A DNA stretch of 64,000 nucleotides from Allosphingosinicella vermicomposti (GTDB taxonomy: Bacteria > Pseudomonadota > Alphaproteobacteria > Sphingomonadales > Sphingomonadaceae). The DNA lies in the NCBI RefSeq assembly GCF_003012815.1, contig NZ_PXYJ01000002.1, positions 1 through 64,000 of the forward strand, written 5' to 3'. The notes under the pieces were generated by a model. That model did not search any database. It was given only the letters and a program-made list of their open reading frames with translations, and was not told the origin of the DNA. Of the stretch, positions 24,393 to 33,379 are shown piece by piece (position 1 is the stretch's first letter; every line of letters starts with the position of its first letter). The translations under genes and the position numbers were made by a program.

Positions 24393-25535
24393 TTAAGCCC
24401 GAACCACCTCGGCAAGGATCGCGTCGAGCAGGATCATGCCGCGTGGTGTGACCGCCAGCCGTTCCCCGTCGCGCCGGATCAGCTCCGCACGCTCGAGCCG
24501 CCCGGCTGCGGCCAGATCGACGATATCCGCCACACCTTTGCCAACGAGCGCGGCGATGCGATCCAAATCCACACCCTCGCGAAGCCGAAGCCCCATAAGT
24601 AGGGCTTCCATCGCCTGATCGGTGGGCGCAAGCGGAGCCTCTTCCTGCAGCCCATGACCATTACGCGCCAATGCCGACAGCCAGTTTTCCGGCTTCCGGT
24701 GCCGCTGCGTCGCCAGCCCCCCGCGCCGCCCGTGTGCGCCCGGACCGATGCCCGCATAGGTGCCGTAGCGCCAGTAAGTGAGGTTGTGCCTACTCTCCTC
24801 GCCGGGACGGGCATGGTTGGACGTTTCGTAAGCCGGAAGGCCCGCCGCGCCCGTCATCGCCTGCGTGAGTTCGTAAAAGCCAGCCGCCTCATCCGCATCC
24901 TTCGGCGCCAATTCTCCTTTGGCGAACAAGGCGGCAAAGCGCGTCCCCGGCTCGATGGTGAGTTGATAGAGGGACATGTGCCCGGTCCCGAAGGACAAAG
25001 CCCGCGCCAGTTCCGCTTCCCACGCGGCTTCATCCTGCTCCGGAAGCGCATAGATGAGATCGAAGCTGACCCGCGAAAAATGCTTTTGCGCGGTGTCGAG
25101 CGCCCCAAGCCCTTCTTCCACGTCATGCGCGCGGCCGAGGAAGCGCAGCGCCTGATTATCGAGCGATTGCAAACCGAGCGACACCCGGTTCACCCCCGCC
25201 GCCGCGAGGTCAGCGAAGCGCGCCGCTTCGACCGACGACGGATTAGCCTCCAGTGTGATCTCGATATCGGGCGCGAGGCCCCAATGCCGCTCCGCCGCCT
25301 CAAGAAGCGCGGCGACGGTCGCGGGCGGCATGAGCGAAGGCGTACCCCCGCCGAAGAAGATGGACGTCAGCCTGCGTTCGGGAAGCAGAGCCGCCTCATG
25401 CGCCATGTCGACGAGCAGCGCCTCCCGCCACTGCGCCTGGTCCACGGCCTCGCGGACGTGACTGTTGAAGTCGCAATAAGGGCATTTCGAAACGCAGAAT
25501 GGCCAATGAATGTAGAGGGCGAGCGCATCTTCCAA
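24393..25535 (-). CDS. hemW: HemW-like radical SAM heme chaperone
   Basis: About 380 residues with the radical SAM cluster motif FCVSKCPYCDF (Cys14, 18, 21 from the proposed start) and GGGTPSLMP. It lacks the fourth upstream Cys that marks true HemN coproporphyrinogen oxidases, so HemW, which hands heme to respiratory enzymes, is the better call. I choose the TTG at 25535 because GGAGG lies just upstream. The ATG at 25580 would make the first 15 residues from the neighbouring repeat. It follows rdgB on the same strand. Confidence 0.9.
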   Translation of the reverse strand: MEDALALYIHWPFCVSKCPYCDFNSHVREAVDQAQWREALLVDMAHEAALLPERRLTSIFFGGGTPSLMPPATVAALLEAAERHWGLAPDIEITLEANPSSVEAARFADLAAAGVNRVSLGLQSLDNQALRFLGRAHDVEEGLGALDTAQKHFSRVSFDLIYALPEQDEAAWEAELARALSFGTGHMSLYQLTIEPGTRFAALFAKGELAPKDADEAAGFYELTQAMTGAAGLPAYETSNHARPGEESRHNLTYWRYGTYAGIGPGAHGRRGGLATQRHRKPENWLSALARNGHGLQEEAPLAPTDQAMEALLMGLRLREGVDLDRIAALVGKGVADIVDLAAAGRLERAELIRRDGERLAVTPRGMILLDAILAEVVRA

Positions 25536-25543
25536 GCCCCCTC

Positions 25544-25628
25544 CGTCATGCTGAACTTGTTTCAGCATCCATTTCTCCACCGACGGAATGCATGGTCAGA
25601 TGAACCCTGAACCAAGTTCAGGGTGACG
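25544..25628. repeat. REPIN-like inverted repeat, family C (GTCATGCTGAACTTGTTTCA)
   Basis: CGTCATGCTGAACTTGTTTC and GAACCAAGTTCAGGGTGACG arms between rdgB and hemW. Other copies are at 27073 and 41305. The edge touches the hemW ribosome-binding site region. Confidence 0.85.
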
Positions 25629-25632
25629 CTCG

Positions 25633-26292
25633 TCATCCGATCAAAGCCTCCACCAACTTCCGAAAAGCATCCGCACGATGGCTCATCGCGTGCTTTTCGC
25701 TCTGGTCCATCTCACCGAACGTCTCGTCCCGCCCGATCGGCTGGAACATGGGATCATAGCCAAAGCCCCGCTCTCCGCGCGGCGGCCAGACGAGCGCGCC
25801 GTCCACCCGGCCTTCGAAGCTTTCGATATGTCCATCCGGCCAGCAGACCGACAGCGCGCACACGAAATGGGCGCTGCGCCCCGCCTCCGGCCCCTTGGCG
25901 AGCAGTTCGTTGTGGACCCGCTCCATCGCATAGCCAAAGTCGCGCTCGACCTTCACGTCGCCCGCATCGTCCGCCGGATCGACCGCGCGCTCCGACCAGG
26001 GAAGCTCCGCCCAGCGCGCCGAATAGATGCCGGGCGCCCCGTCCAATCCATCGACGCAAAGGCCGCTATCGTCGGCCAGCGCGGGCAGACCCGACAGGTC
26101 CGCCGCCGCCCGCGCCTTCAGTTCGGCATTGTCGACAAAGGTGTTTCCCGTCTCGTCCGGCTCCGGCAGGCCGAGGTCCGCAGCCGACACCGGCTCGATC
26201 CCATAGGGACCGAGCAAGGCGGCGATCTCGCGAATCTTGCCCTTGTTATGGCTGGCGATCACCAGTCTGCCCGGCTCCAGACGGCGCGTCAC
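25633..26292 (-). CDS. rdgB: XTP/dITP pyrophosphatase
   Basis: Ham1/RdgB enzyme that removes deaminated purine nucleotides. The 219-residue protein has the N-terminal [19 protein letters not shown] (S/T-x-N-x-x-K), [39 protein letters not shown] and the C-terminal FGYDPMF. Its GTG start overlaps the rph stop by 4 bp (GTGA), giving a translationally coupled rph-rdgB pair. Confidence 0.94.
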   Translation of the reverse strand: MTRRLEPGRLVIASHNKGKIREIAALLGPYGIEPVSAADLGLPEPDETGNTFVDNAELKARAAADLSGLPALADDSGLCVDGLDGAPGIYSARWAELPWSERAVDPADDAGDVKVERDFGYAMERVHNELLAKGPEAGRSAHFVCALSVCWPDGHIESFEGRVDGALVWPPRGERGFGYDPMFQPIGRDETFGEMDQSEKHAMSHRADAFRKLVEALIG

Positions 26293-27005
26293 CGGCCGCT
26301 GGCCTTGTCTTGCGCGGCGAAGATTTCCGTGCAGCCAATCCGCGCAAGGCGGAGCAGCCGGAGCAGGCCTTCCTCGTCATAGCATTCACCTTCTGCCGTC
26401 ACTTGCGCCTCGATGATGTTGCCGTCGTCAGTCAGCACGAAATTGCCGTCGGCGCCGGCGGTGGAATCCTCATCATAATCGAGGTCGAGCACGGCGGTTC
26501 CGCCATGGATGCCGCAGGACACCGCCGCGACCTTCCGCTCGATCGGATCTTCCGCGATTAGCCCTTGCGCGATCAGCTTGTCGACCGCGACGCGGAGCGC
26601 CACCCAAGCGCCGGAAATCGCCGCCGTCCGCGTGCCGCCGTCGGCCTGGATGACGTCGCAGTCGAGCGTGATCTGCCGCTCGCCGAGCTTTTGAAGGTTC
26701 ACCGCCGCGCGCAGCGACCGGCCAATGAGGCGCTGAATTTCCTGCGTCCGCCCCGATTGTTTGCCCTTCGCCGCCTCACGGCTCCCCCGCGTATGCGTTG
26801 CGCGCGGCAGCATGCCATATTCGGCCGTCACCCAGCCCTGCCCCTTGCCGCGCAGGAAGGGCGGCACCTTCTCTTCGATAGAGGCGGTGCACAGCACCTT
26901 GGTATCGCCAAAGCTCACCAGCACGCTGCCTTCGGCATGGCGGGTGAAATTGGGTTCTATGGAGATGGCCCGCATCTGATCGGGCGCGCGTCCTGAAGGG
27001 CGCAT
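26289..27005 (-). CDS. rph: Ribonuclease PH
   Basis: Phosphorolytic 3'-5' exoribonuclease for tRNA 3' trimming. The 238-residue protein carries [55 protein letters not shown] and VAAVSCGI, all family landmarks. RBS AAAGGAAT precedes the ATG at 27005. It is divergent from hrcA and upstream of rdgB and hemW, a common alphaproteobacterial heat-shock neighbourhood. Confidence 0.96.
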   Translation of the reverse strand: MRPSGRAPDQMRAISIEPNFTRHAEGSVLVSFGDTKVLCTASIEEKVPPFLRGKGQGWVTAEYGMLPRATHTRGSREAAKGKQSGRTQEIQRLIGRSLRAAVNLQKLGERQITLDCDVIQADGGTRTAAISGAWVALRVAVDKLIAQGLIAEDPIERKVAAVSCGIHGGTAVLDLDYDEDSTAGADGNFVLTDDGNIIEAQVTAEGECYDEEGLLRLLRLARIGCTEIFAAQDKASGR

Positions 27006-27072
27006 GAAATTCCTTTCGTTAGGTTTGGACGGGCCTTACCGCCGCCCCTTCGCTTGCGCCACCCCCCAACAC

Positions 27073-27157
27073 CGTCATGCTGAACTTGTTTCAGCATCCA
27101 TTTCTCCGCCAGCGGGATGCGTTTCACGATGGACCCTGAAACAAGTTCAGGGTGACG
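27073..27157. repeat. REPIN-like inverted repeat, family C
   Basis: CGTCATGCTGAACTTGTTTC and CCCTGAAACAAGTTCAGGGTGACG arms in the divergent rph/hrcA promoter region. It leaves under 40 bp to hrcA. Confidence 0.85.
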
Positions 27158-27195
27158 GTGGTGACGAACCGGTCGATCTTTACTAAATACCCCCC

Positions 27196-28242
27196 ATGAC
27201 CACCCCGCCCGTCTCCGAACTCACCGCCCGCGCCCGCGATGTGTTCCGGCTCGTGGTCGAGGGCTATCTCGACACCGGCCAGCCGGTCGGCTCGCGCACC
27301 ATATCGCGCATTTCCACGCTTAATCTCTCCCCCGCCTCGATCCGCAACGTCATGCAGGATCTGGAGGAAGAGGGCCTCCTTGCCGCGCCGCACACGTCGG
27401 CAGGTCGCATCCCCACCGAAACCGGCCTCCGCCTCTTCGTCGACGGCATGATGCAGGCCGCGCAGCCGAGCGCCGAGGAACAAGCGCAGATCGAAGCCCG
27501 CCTAGCCCGTGGCGGCGGCCCGATCGAAGACGCCCTCGCCGCCGCCACCGCTGCCCTCTCCGGACTCTCCGCCTGCGCCGGAATCGTGCTGGTGCCAAAG
27601 CGCGAGCCGGTTTTGCGGCAACTCGGTTTCGTCCAGCTCTCCGCGACACAAGCCCTCGCCGTCATGGTCGGCAATGACGGGTCGGTCGAAAACAGGGTCA
27701 TCGACCTCCCCCCCGGCGTCACCGCCTCGCAGCTCAACGAAGTCGGCAATTATGTGAGCGCTCGCCTCACCGGCCTCACCCTCGGCGAAGCGCAAGCGCG
27801 CCTCCTTGAAGAAATCGCGCAAGGCCAGGCCGCGCTCGATCAGGCCGCGCAGCAGCTCATCCAGCGCGGCCTTGCCATCTGGTCCGAAGACGGCGCCGCC
27901 CGCCCCGTCCTCATCGTGCGCGGACAGGCGAACCTCATCGATCAGGCTGCGGCCGCCGATCTGGAACGCGTCCGCCAGCTCCTCGACGAGCTGGAAGGCA
28001 AGGAGGAAATCGCGCGCCTCCTCGACAGCGCACGCGCGGGGCAAGGCATGAAGATTTTCATTGGGTCCGAAAACAAGCTCTTCGCGTTATCGGGCTCATC
28101 CGTTATCGCCGCGCCCTATCGCGGCGGCGATGGTCGCGTGGTCGGCGTAGTGGGCGTGATCGGCCCCACCCGCTTGAACTATGCGCGCGTCGTCCCAATG
28201 GTTGATTTTACTGCACAGGCATTATCGAGATTGATGGCATGA
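27196..28242 (+). CDS. hrcA: Heat-inducible transcription repressor HrcA
   Basis: Represses chaperone operons by binding CIRCE elements. The 348-residue product has an N-terminal winged helix (ARDVFRLVVEGYLDTGQPVGSRTIS, SPASIRNVMQDLEEEGLL) and a C-terminal GAF-like region with PYRGGDGRVVGVVGVIGPTRLNYARV. No CIRCE inverted repeat (TTAGCACTC-N9-GAGTGCTAA) was found in the window, so its target, likely groESL, lies elsewhere. It overlaps grpE by 4 bp. Confidence 0.95.
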   Translation: MTTPPVSELTARARDVFRLVVEGYLDTGQPVGSRTISRISTLNLSPASIRNVMQDLEEEGLLAAPHTSAGRIPTETGLRLFVDGMMQAAQPSAEEQAQIEARLARGGGPIEDALAAATAALSGLSACAGIVLVPKREPVLRQLGFVQLSATQALAVMVGNDGSVENRVIDLPPGVTASQLNEVGNYVSARLTGLTLGEAQARLLEEIAQGQAALDQAAQQLIQRGLAIWSEDGAARPVLIVRGQANLIDQAAAADLERVRQLLDELEGKEEIARLLDSARAGQGMKIFIGSENKLFALSGSSVIAAPYRGGDGRVVGVVGVIGPTRLNYARVVPMVDFTAQALSRLMA

Positions 28243-28787
28243 CCAACGAACAAAATCTGCACGACGAAGCCGAAGAGATCCGCGCGGAAACCGCCGCCGA
28301 CGCGCCTGAATTGAAGGAGCATGACGCAATCGCGCGGCTTCAGGAGGAGCTTGCCGAGGCCAAGCAGCAGACGCTCTACGCGCAGGCCGAAACCCAGAAT
28401 GTCCGCCGCCGCCTCGAAAAGGACGCGCAGGACGCCCGCGCTTATGCCGCGACCGCCTTCGCCCGCGACATCCTTTCTGTGAAGGACAATCTCGACCGCG
28501 CCCTCGCCGCTATCCCCGCAGAAATGCGCGAGGATGAAAAGATGAAGGGCCTCGTCACCGGCCTCGAAGCCACCGGCCGCGAACTCGACACGGTTTTCCA
28601 GCGCCACGGCATCACCCGCATCGACGCGATGGGCCAGCCCCTCGATCCCAACAAGCATCAGGCGATGATCGAAATCGAAAGCCCGGATGCGGAGCCCGGC
28701 ATGATCGTGCAGGAAATGCAGGCCGGTTATATGATCAAGGACCGTCTGCTGCGTCCGGCTCTCGTCGGCGTCGCGAAGAAAGGCTGA
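28239..28787 (+). CDS. grpE: Nucleotide exchange factor GrpE
   Basis: Releases ADP from DnaK. The 182-residue protein has an acidic N-terminus, a long coiled coil (AIARLQEELAEAKQQTLYAQAETQNVRRRLEKD) and the C-terminal beta domain with RIDAMGQPLDPNKHQAM and VQEMQAGYMIKDRLLRPALVGVA. Start codon overlaps the hrcA stop (ATGA), so the pair is coupled. Confidence 0.96.
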   Translation: MTNEQNLHDEAEEIRAETAADAPELKEHDAIARLQEELAEAKQQTLYAQAETQNVRRRLEKDAQDARAYAATAFARDILSVKDNLDRALAAIPAEMREDEKMKGLVTGLEATGRELDTVFQRHGITRIDAMGQPLDPNKHQAMIEIESPDAEPGMIVQEMQAGYMIKDRLLRPALVGVAKKG

Positions 28788-28867
28788 TCGGCCGATCCGT
28801 TCAGCCGCGCGTCAGGGAGCGTGGACTTAACTGTCCCGGTCAAAAGGGAATTTGGGGGATTAGGGAC

Positions 28868-29572
28868 ATGAAAACATCTTGGCTCTTGCTCGCGGGCGCT
28901 GCGGTAACGCTCGGCGGCTGCACGCTTGATGAAATGGAAATGCCCAACGCGCCGCCCGGCGCATTGGAAGACGCCGTTCTGTCCGGCATCGCGCCCGGTA
29001 TTTATAGAGGCGAATTCGCGATTGCCGGCGTTGTCGGCCCCTTCGAGCGCGGCGAAGACCGCTATCGCATGGGCGGCGAACGCAACAAGGAAGGCGGCGC
29101 GCATTTTGTCGCCCGTGGCCCCGGCGTCGACGGCGCGGTCAGCGGCGATTGCCAGTTCCGCGCCAGCGACTACGGCTCGAACAATTTCTCCTATCGCCAG
29201 AAGCCGCTCCGCTATCGCTGCCAGTTCGAACGGAACGGCCGCCAGATCGACGCGCACCTCGAACTGGAAGAACAGGCGAGCTACCGTGACGAGAGGGCCG
29301 GCTATCTCTTCTATCGCGGCGAACGGATCGAAATTCGCTCCTCCCACGATGGCGCGCTGACCACGCACCCGTCTTCGGCGCCGCTCGGCTATACGATGTC
29401 GGTCAACGGCCAGGATATTGGCGGCGTCGATCTCACCGCTGGCCAGCACAAGCGCGCCTATCTGCCGCGCGATCCCGCTTACCGCGAGGCCGCGATTATC
29501 GGCAGCATCGCGCTCGCCCTGTTCCTAGATCCGGACGCGCGACCGGAATTCGACAGCGATTATTCCAACTGA
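28868..29572 (+). CDS. Lipoprotein of unknown function
   Basis: 234 residues with a lipoprotein signal (MKTSWLLLAGAAVTLGGC, lipid Cys18). The mature part is polar with two further Cys (SGDCQFRAS, YRCQFERN) that could pair, and a hydrophobic stretch AAIIGSIALALFL near the end. I do not recognise the family. AGGGA precedes the ATG. It stands alone after grpE and converges with the transaldolase gene. Confidence 0.7.
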   Translation: MKTSWLLLAGAAVTLGGCTLDEMEMPNAPPGALEDAVLSGIAPGIYRGEFAIAGVVGPFERGEDRYRMGGERNKEGGAHFVARGPGVDGAVSGDCQFRASDYGSNNFSYRQKPLRYRCQFERNGRQIDAHLELEEQASYRDERAGYLFYRGERIEIRSSHDGALTTHPSSAPLGYTMSVNGQDIGGVDLTAGQHKRAYLPRDPAYREAAIIGSIALALFLDPDARPEFDSDYSN

Positions 29573-29579
29573 ATAGGTG

Positions 29580-29602
29580 TCCGCCGGGCCCTGCCCGGCG
29601 GA
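29580..29602. terminator. Bidirectional terminator-like hairpin
   Basis: TCCGCCGGGC pairs perfectly with GCCCGGCGGA around a 3-base loop, placed between the convergent lipoprotein and transaldolase genes. There is no strong T-run on either side. Confidence 0.5.
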
Positions 29603-29608
29603 ACGCCG

Positions 29609-30262
29609 TCAGCCGATCTTCTGGCCGGTCTTTTCCCAGTCGGCAAGGAAGGCTTTCAGGCCATTCTCGGTCAGCGGATGCTTGAACAGCTGGTGAATGA
29701 CTGACGGAGGCGCGGTCATCACGTCCGCGCCGAGCTTTGCCGCATCATGCACGTGAATGGGGTTGCGCACGCTTGCGACCAGGATTTCCGTGCCGAAATC
29801 GTAATTGTCGTAAATCTCGCGGATGTCGGCGATCAGCTCCATGCCCGGATAGCCGACATCGTCGTGACGGCCCACGAAAGGCGAGATGAACGTCGCACCG
29901 GCCTTCGCCGCAAGCAATGCCTGATTGGCCGAGAAGCAAAGGGTGACGTTCACCATCGTGCCTTCGCCGGTCAGCGCCTTGCAGGTCTTGAGGCCATCGA
30001 CGGTCAGCGGCACCTTCACCGTGATGTTGTCGGCAATTTTGCGAAGGATTTCCGCCTCGCGCATCATTTCCGCGTGGTCGAGCGCGACGACTTCGGCCGA
30101 AACCGGACCGGGCACGATCTTCGCGATCTCGGCAACCACCTCCAGGAAATCGCGACCCGATTTGTGGATCAGCGAAGGATTGGTCGTAACGCCGTCCAGC
30201 AGGCCGGTGCCGGCCAGTTCCTTGATGTCGTTAATGTCCGCGGTATCGACGAAGAATTTCAT
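29609..30262 (-). CDS. tal: Short transaldolase / fructose-6-phosphate aldolase family
   Basis: 217 residues, the short Tal/FSA subfamily. It begins [20 protein letters not shown], has [13 protein letters not shown] and the Schiff-base Lys83 in NITVKVPLT, and ends with [19 protein letters not shown]. Length and motifs do not separate pentose-phosphate transaldolase from fructose-6-phosphate aldolase; transaldolase is the more common activity of this subfamily. Confidence 0.9.
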   Translation of the reverse strand: MKFFVDTADINDIKELAGTGLLDGVTTNPSLIHKSGRDFLEVVAEIAKIVPGPVSAEVVALDHAEMMREAEILRKIADNITVKVPLTVDGLKTCKALTGEGTMVNVTLCFSANQALLAAKAGATFISPFVGRHDDVGYPGMELIADIREIYDNYDFGTEILVASVRNPIHVHDAAKLGADVMTAPPSVIHQLFKHPLTENGLKAFLADWEKTGQKIG

Positions 30263-30383
30263 GGCTGGGGCGTCCCCGAATCGTGGAAGTGATGGGCGCC
30301 CCTATAGCGCGGATCGGCGGTCGAGAATCTGATAATCTCGGCAAAGTTAGATGACGTTCTCTTCTTCAGGTCGGAGCGGCATT

Positions 30384-30887
30384 TCAATCGGCCTTTTGTG
30401 CCCCGACCATCTGATCCGTGTCAGGTTCGACAGCGCGGGCAGCGACGAAATTCTCGCCTTCCCGCCAGATCAGATGCCGCGTACCGCCCGGCGCAAAGAC
30501 CTCGATGCCCGGCATCGCCACATCCGCAATGCCCTTGACGCATTCCGGCGTGTCGCGGCCATCCGCCCGTGCACAGGCGATGGCATAGCGTCCAGGTTGC
30601 AGCAACCGGATGCCGCGATGAATGAGCGCGCCTTTGTCGGGCTGATGTGCCGCCACGATATGCACCGACCGGTTGGCCGCTTTCGCAAGAACGATATCGA
30701 TATCGTGCCTGTAACTGTGCGGCACCACGTTGATCCGCGCGACATCGTCCGCGCCGTCGCCGTCGAAATCGCCCCTTACCTGCGTCGGCAAGGACGCCGC
30801 TTCCGTCCAGGATATTTCACGGCCCCGCATTTCTTCGGCCCGATCCTGGAAGAAGGCGGCGGCAACAAGCGCCAGCATCGTGATCAT
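30384..30887 (-). CDS. Putative exported protein with FG-GAP/VCBS-like calcium loop
   Basis: About 167 residues from ATG 30887 (MITMLALVAAAFF, a short hydrophobic start that may be a signal peptide). QVRGDFDGDGADDVARINV has the DxDGDGxxD loop of FG-GAP/VCBS-like repeats, but only one copy. Two Cys (AIACARA, PECVKG) could form a disulfide. A longer frame from 30947 exists, but its N-terminus is charged and not signal-like. Function unknown. Confidence 0.55.
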   Translation of the reverse strand: MITMLALVAAAFFQDRAEEMRGREISWTEAASLPTQVRGDFDGDGADDVARINVVPHSYRHDIDIVLAKAANRSVHIVAAHQPDKGALIHRGIRLLQPGRYAIACARADGRDTPECVKGIADVAMPGIEVFAPGGTRHLIWREGENFVAARAVEPDTDQMVGAQKAD

Positions 30888-31077
30888 TGCATGCTTCTCC
30901 GCAAAAGCCGCTTTTAGCCGCTTTATTGCCGCTCCTGAAGACGGCATCGCACTTCGGCCCGAAAGATCGTCCTACCACCCTGTTTTTCCATGACGTTCCG
31001 GAACAGGCGCGCTTCGCGGCCGGTTTTTCCGACGCTCGCTTGCGGGCGGGCGAAACAACGGTGTTAGGATGTGTGAC

Positions 31078-31239
31078 ATGGCCAACAAAGACCAAGGCAG
31101 CGACCGCCAAAGTCAAGGTGCGAACAAACAGCAGCAGCAAGGCGGCAGCCGCCAAAGCGACAATAAGCAGCAACAACAGCATGGCGGTCATAAGGAACGC
31201 CAGCAGGGCGAAGGCAGCCGGGGACGCGGCCGCGAATAA
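31078..31239 (+). CDS. Small Gln/Gly/Arg-rich disordered protein (53 aa)
   Basis: A 53-codon frame starting MANKDQGSDRQSQGANKQQQ, built from Gln runs, Gly, Ser, Asn and basic residues and ending GSRGRGRE. It has no hydrophobic core, so it should be disordered. TTAGGATG before the ATG gives an AGGA at 8-9 bp spacing, and a terminator-like hairpin follows the stop. Such short hydrophilic proteins are often stress-induced, but I cannot assign it to a family. Confidence 0.5.
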   Translation: MANKDQGSDRQSQGANKQQQQGGSRQSDNKQQQQHGGHKERQQGEGSRGRGRE

Positions 31240-31249
31240 GCCCCTTTGC

Positions 31250-31280
31250 GCGGGCGCCTGCGGGCGCCCGCCTCTCTTTC
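31250..31280 (+). terminator. Terminator-like hairpin after the small Gln-rich ORF
   Basis: GCGGGCGCC (31250-31258) pairs perfectly with GGCGCCCGC (31263-31271) around a 4-base loop, followed by C/T-rich CTCTCTTTCC. It begins 11 bp after the stop of the 53-codon ORF. Confidence 0.55.
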
Positions 31281-31399
31281 CGTCTTATCGTCCACCCCAA
31301 CCCGCAAGTCTATTTTCGTTATAGCGACGAAACCGAACAGCCCGGCGCGAAATCTCCGTTTTCGCATCCACCGCCTTGAAAAGCGGGCATTACCGGGGC

Positions 31400-31424
31400 G
31401 GAACGTTTCCAACGGCTTATCGTT
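31400..31424 (+). promoter_or_regulatory. EcfG-type general-stress promoter
   Basis: GGAAC (31400-31404), a 16-bp spacer, then CGTT (31421-31424). This matches the alphaproteobacterial EcfG consensus GGAAC-N16/17-CGTT exactly and sits about 85 bp before the glycine-zipper lipoprotein gene, leaving a plausible 5' leader. Confidence 0.6.
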
Positions 31425-31508
31425 TTCGACATGCCAAATATGCGGGCCGCCCGGCATCCCCTAGCTGGGCTTTCGCCCCTTTGGTCCGCAATAAACGGGA
31501 GAAGCAAC

Positions 31509-31877
31509 ATGAAGAATGCCCTCATCGCAGTCCTTTCGGCTGGTGCTCTGTCTCTTGGTGCGTGCAGCACCACCGACACCGCCCAGAATGAAGAAACCCT
31601 GCAGTCCGCAGGCACCGGTGCCGCTATTGGCGCCGCAGCCGGTGCTGGTGTAGGCGCCGTCGTCGGCGGCCTCAGCCCGATCGAAGGCGCCGTGATCGGT
31701 GCCGCAGTCGGCGGCATTGCCGGCGCCATCTGGGCCGACCGCGACAATGACGGACGCGCCGATGGTTATTACCAGAACGGCACTTATTATGAAGGCCGTC
31801 CGCCGGCAAACACCCAGCCCGTCTATCAGGCTCCGCCGCCCGCCCAGGCTCCGATGGCTTCCGGCGAACGCGGCTAA
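31509..31877 (+). CDS. Glycine-zipper lipoprotein
   Basis: 122 residues with a lipobox (ALSLGAC, Cys19). A Gly/Ala-rich double hydrophobic region with GxxxG spacing follows (GTGAAIGAAAGAGVGAVVGG and GAVIGAAVGGIAGAIWADRD), as in YMGG/OmpA-like glycine-zipper proteins of the outer membrane. The C-terminus is Tyr/Pro/Gln-rich. GGGAGAAG is a good ribosome-binding site for ATG 31509. The EcfG-like promoter upstream suggests general stress induction. Confidence 0.8.
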   Translation: MKNALIAVLSAGALSLGACSTTDTAQNEETLQSAGTGAAIGAAAGAGVGAVVGGLSPIEGAVIGAAVGGIAGAIWADRDNDGRADGYYQNGTYYEGRPPANTQPVYQAPPPAQAPMASGERG

Positions 31878-31897
31878 GAGCGTATCGACTTCGAAAA

Positions 31898-33280
31898 ATG
31901 ACAATATCTCTATCCTCATGCGCCGGCCGACACCCCCGACGGTCGGCGCATATTTTCCTCCTCTCGGCCGTCATGCCCGCTTTGCTCGCCTTCGCGAGTC
32001 CGGCGATGGCGGACGTGCGCGTTCCCACTACGCTTCAAGAGCTTAAGGATGAAATCCGCGCGGAAGGCGGGAAGAAAGAGATACGGGAATTCTACCGGGC
32101 GCGGGATTATCGTCCGGTCTGGGTTTCGGGAACGGTTGTCCGCCCGGAGGCGGACCGGCTCGTCGCCCTCCTTCAACATGCTGGAGTCGATGGGCTCGAC
32201 CCCGACGATTACAAGCCGCGCGCACTCGCCGCAGCTTTGGCGAAAGCCCGCACCGGCGATGCTGAAGCGCTGGCCGAAGTGGAGCTCCGCCTGTCCCGCG
32301 CTTATGCGGATTATGCGCGCGATGTCGCGAAGCCGGGTAAGCTCGATATTCATTATGTGGACCCTGAATTGGCGCCCGACGCGCTGAGCCGCCGTGCGGC
32401 GCTCGACGCACTGGGTGCCGCGCCTTCGCTCCGCACCTTCCTCGATACGATGGGCTGGATGCATCCGTCTTATGGGGCTCTCCGGGCGGCATATATCGCC
32501 GCGCCGGGCCGTTATGGCCCTGCCGAACGTCAAATCCTGAACCTCAATCTCGATCGGCTGCGTACCCTGCCCGCCCAGGGCCGCTATGTCCTTGTCGATG
32601 CCGCAGCCCAGCGCCTCTATCTCTATGACAATGGCAAGGTACAGGATTCGATGCGCGTCGTCGTTGGCAAGGAAAGCCAGCAGACGCCGATGATGGCGGG
32701 CTTCATCCGCTATACCGCGGTCAATCCCTATTGGAACGTGCCGCCCGATCTCGTCGCCGAACGCATCGCGCCGCATGTGCTGTCGAGCGGGCTGCCCTAC
32801 CTTCAATCCCGAGGTTATGAAATTCTGTCCGACTGGTCGGACAATGCCGTTCCAGTCGATCCGACGCGCATCGATTGGCGGGCGGTGGCCAATGGCGCGA
32901 CGCAGCTTCGCGTCCGGCAGAAACCCGGCCCCGCCAATGCCATGGGCCGGATGAAGTTCATGTTTCCCAACAAGCTCGGCGTCTATCTGCACGACACGCC
33001 CGACAAGGATTTGTTCGGCGATAGCGACCGCCGGGCGAGTGCGGGCTGCGTGCGCCTTGAAGATGCGCCGCGTCTCGCCCGCTGGCTCTATGGCAAGCCG
33101 GTCGCCGTACCGCGCGGCAAGCCCGAACAGCGCCTCGACCTGCCCAAGCCCGTTCCGGTTTACATCACCTACCTGACAGCGGCCGCCGACAAGGGCCGCA
33201 TCGCCTTCCGCGACGACATCTATAATCGCGACGGGATCCAGCTGGCCGGCGGCTCGTATACCCACGCGGCTGCGCGATAA
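31898..33280 (+). CDS. YcbB-type L,D-transpeptidase
   Basis: Forms 3-3 peptidoglycan crosslinks or anchors proteins to peptidoglycan. The 460-residue product has an N-terminal hydrophobic export segment (about 19-38, ending SPAMA), a scaffold region (about 45-220) and a YkuD catalytic domain beginning RYVLVDAAAQRLYLYDNGK. The active site YLHDTPDKDLFGDSDRRASAGCVR holds the conserved His and nucleophile Cys in SAGCVR. It starts 20 bp after the glycine-zipper gene and may share its transcript. Confidence 0.9.
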   Translation: MTISLSSCAGRHPRRSAHIFLLSAVMPALLAFASPAMADVRVPTTLQELKDEIRAEGGKKEIREFYRARDYRPVWVSGTVVRPEADRLVALLQHAGVDGLDPDDYKPRALAAALAKARTGDAEALAEVELRLSRAYADYARDVAKPGKLDIHYVDPELAPDALSRRAALDALGAAPSLRTFLDTMGWMHPSYGALRAAYIAAPGRYGPAERQILNLNLDRLRTLPAQGRYVLVDAAAQRLYLYDNGKVQDSMRVVVGKESQQTPMMAGFIRYTAVNPYWNVPPDLVAERIAPHVLSSGLPYLQSRGYEILSDWSDNAVPVDPTRIDWRAVANGATQLRVRQKPGPANAMGRMKFMFPNKLGVYLHDTPDKDLFGDSDRRASAGCVRLEDAPRLARWLYGKPVAVPRGKPEQRLDLPKPVPVYITYLTAAADKGRIAFRDDIYNRDGIQLAGGSYTHAAAR

Positions 33281-33379
33281 ACCGGTCGCGCCGGCACCTG
33301 TCTTTCCCAATGCGCTCCCCGGCCCGATTGCACTGTCAGCAGACTTGATGCACGACACGGGAAAATGCTTGGGGGACGC

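Noticed and set aside
24393-25535. HemN coproporphyrinogen III oxidase
   Set aside because: The sequence has the three-Cys radical SAM motif but not the extra N-terminal features of HemN; length and neighbours (rph-rdgB) fit HemW.
27157-27196. CIRCE element upstream of hrcA or dnaK
   Set aside because: No TTAGCACTC-N9-GAGTGCTAA-type inverted repeat was seen in either upstream region or elsewhere in the window.
31000-31024. Second EcfG-like promoter (GGAAC at 31000) before the small Gln-rich ORF
   Set aside because: After the 16-bp spacer the sequence reads CGGTT rather than CGTT, so the match is too weak to claim.
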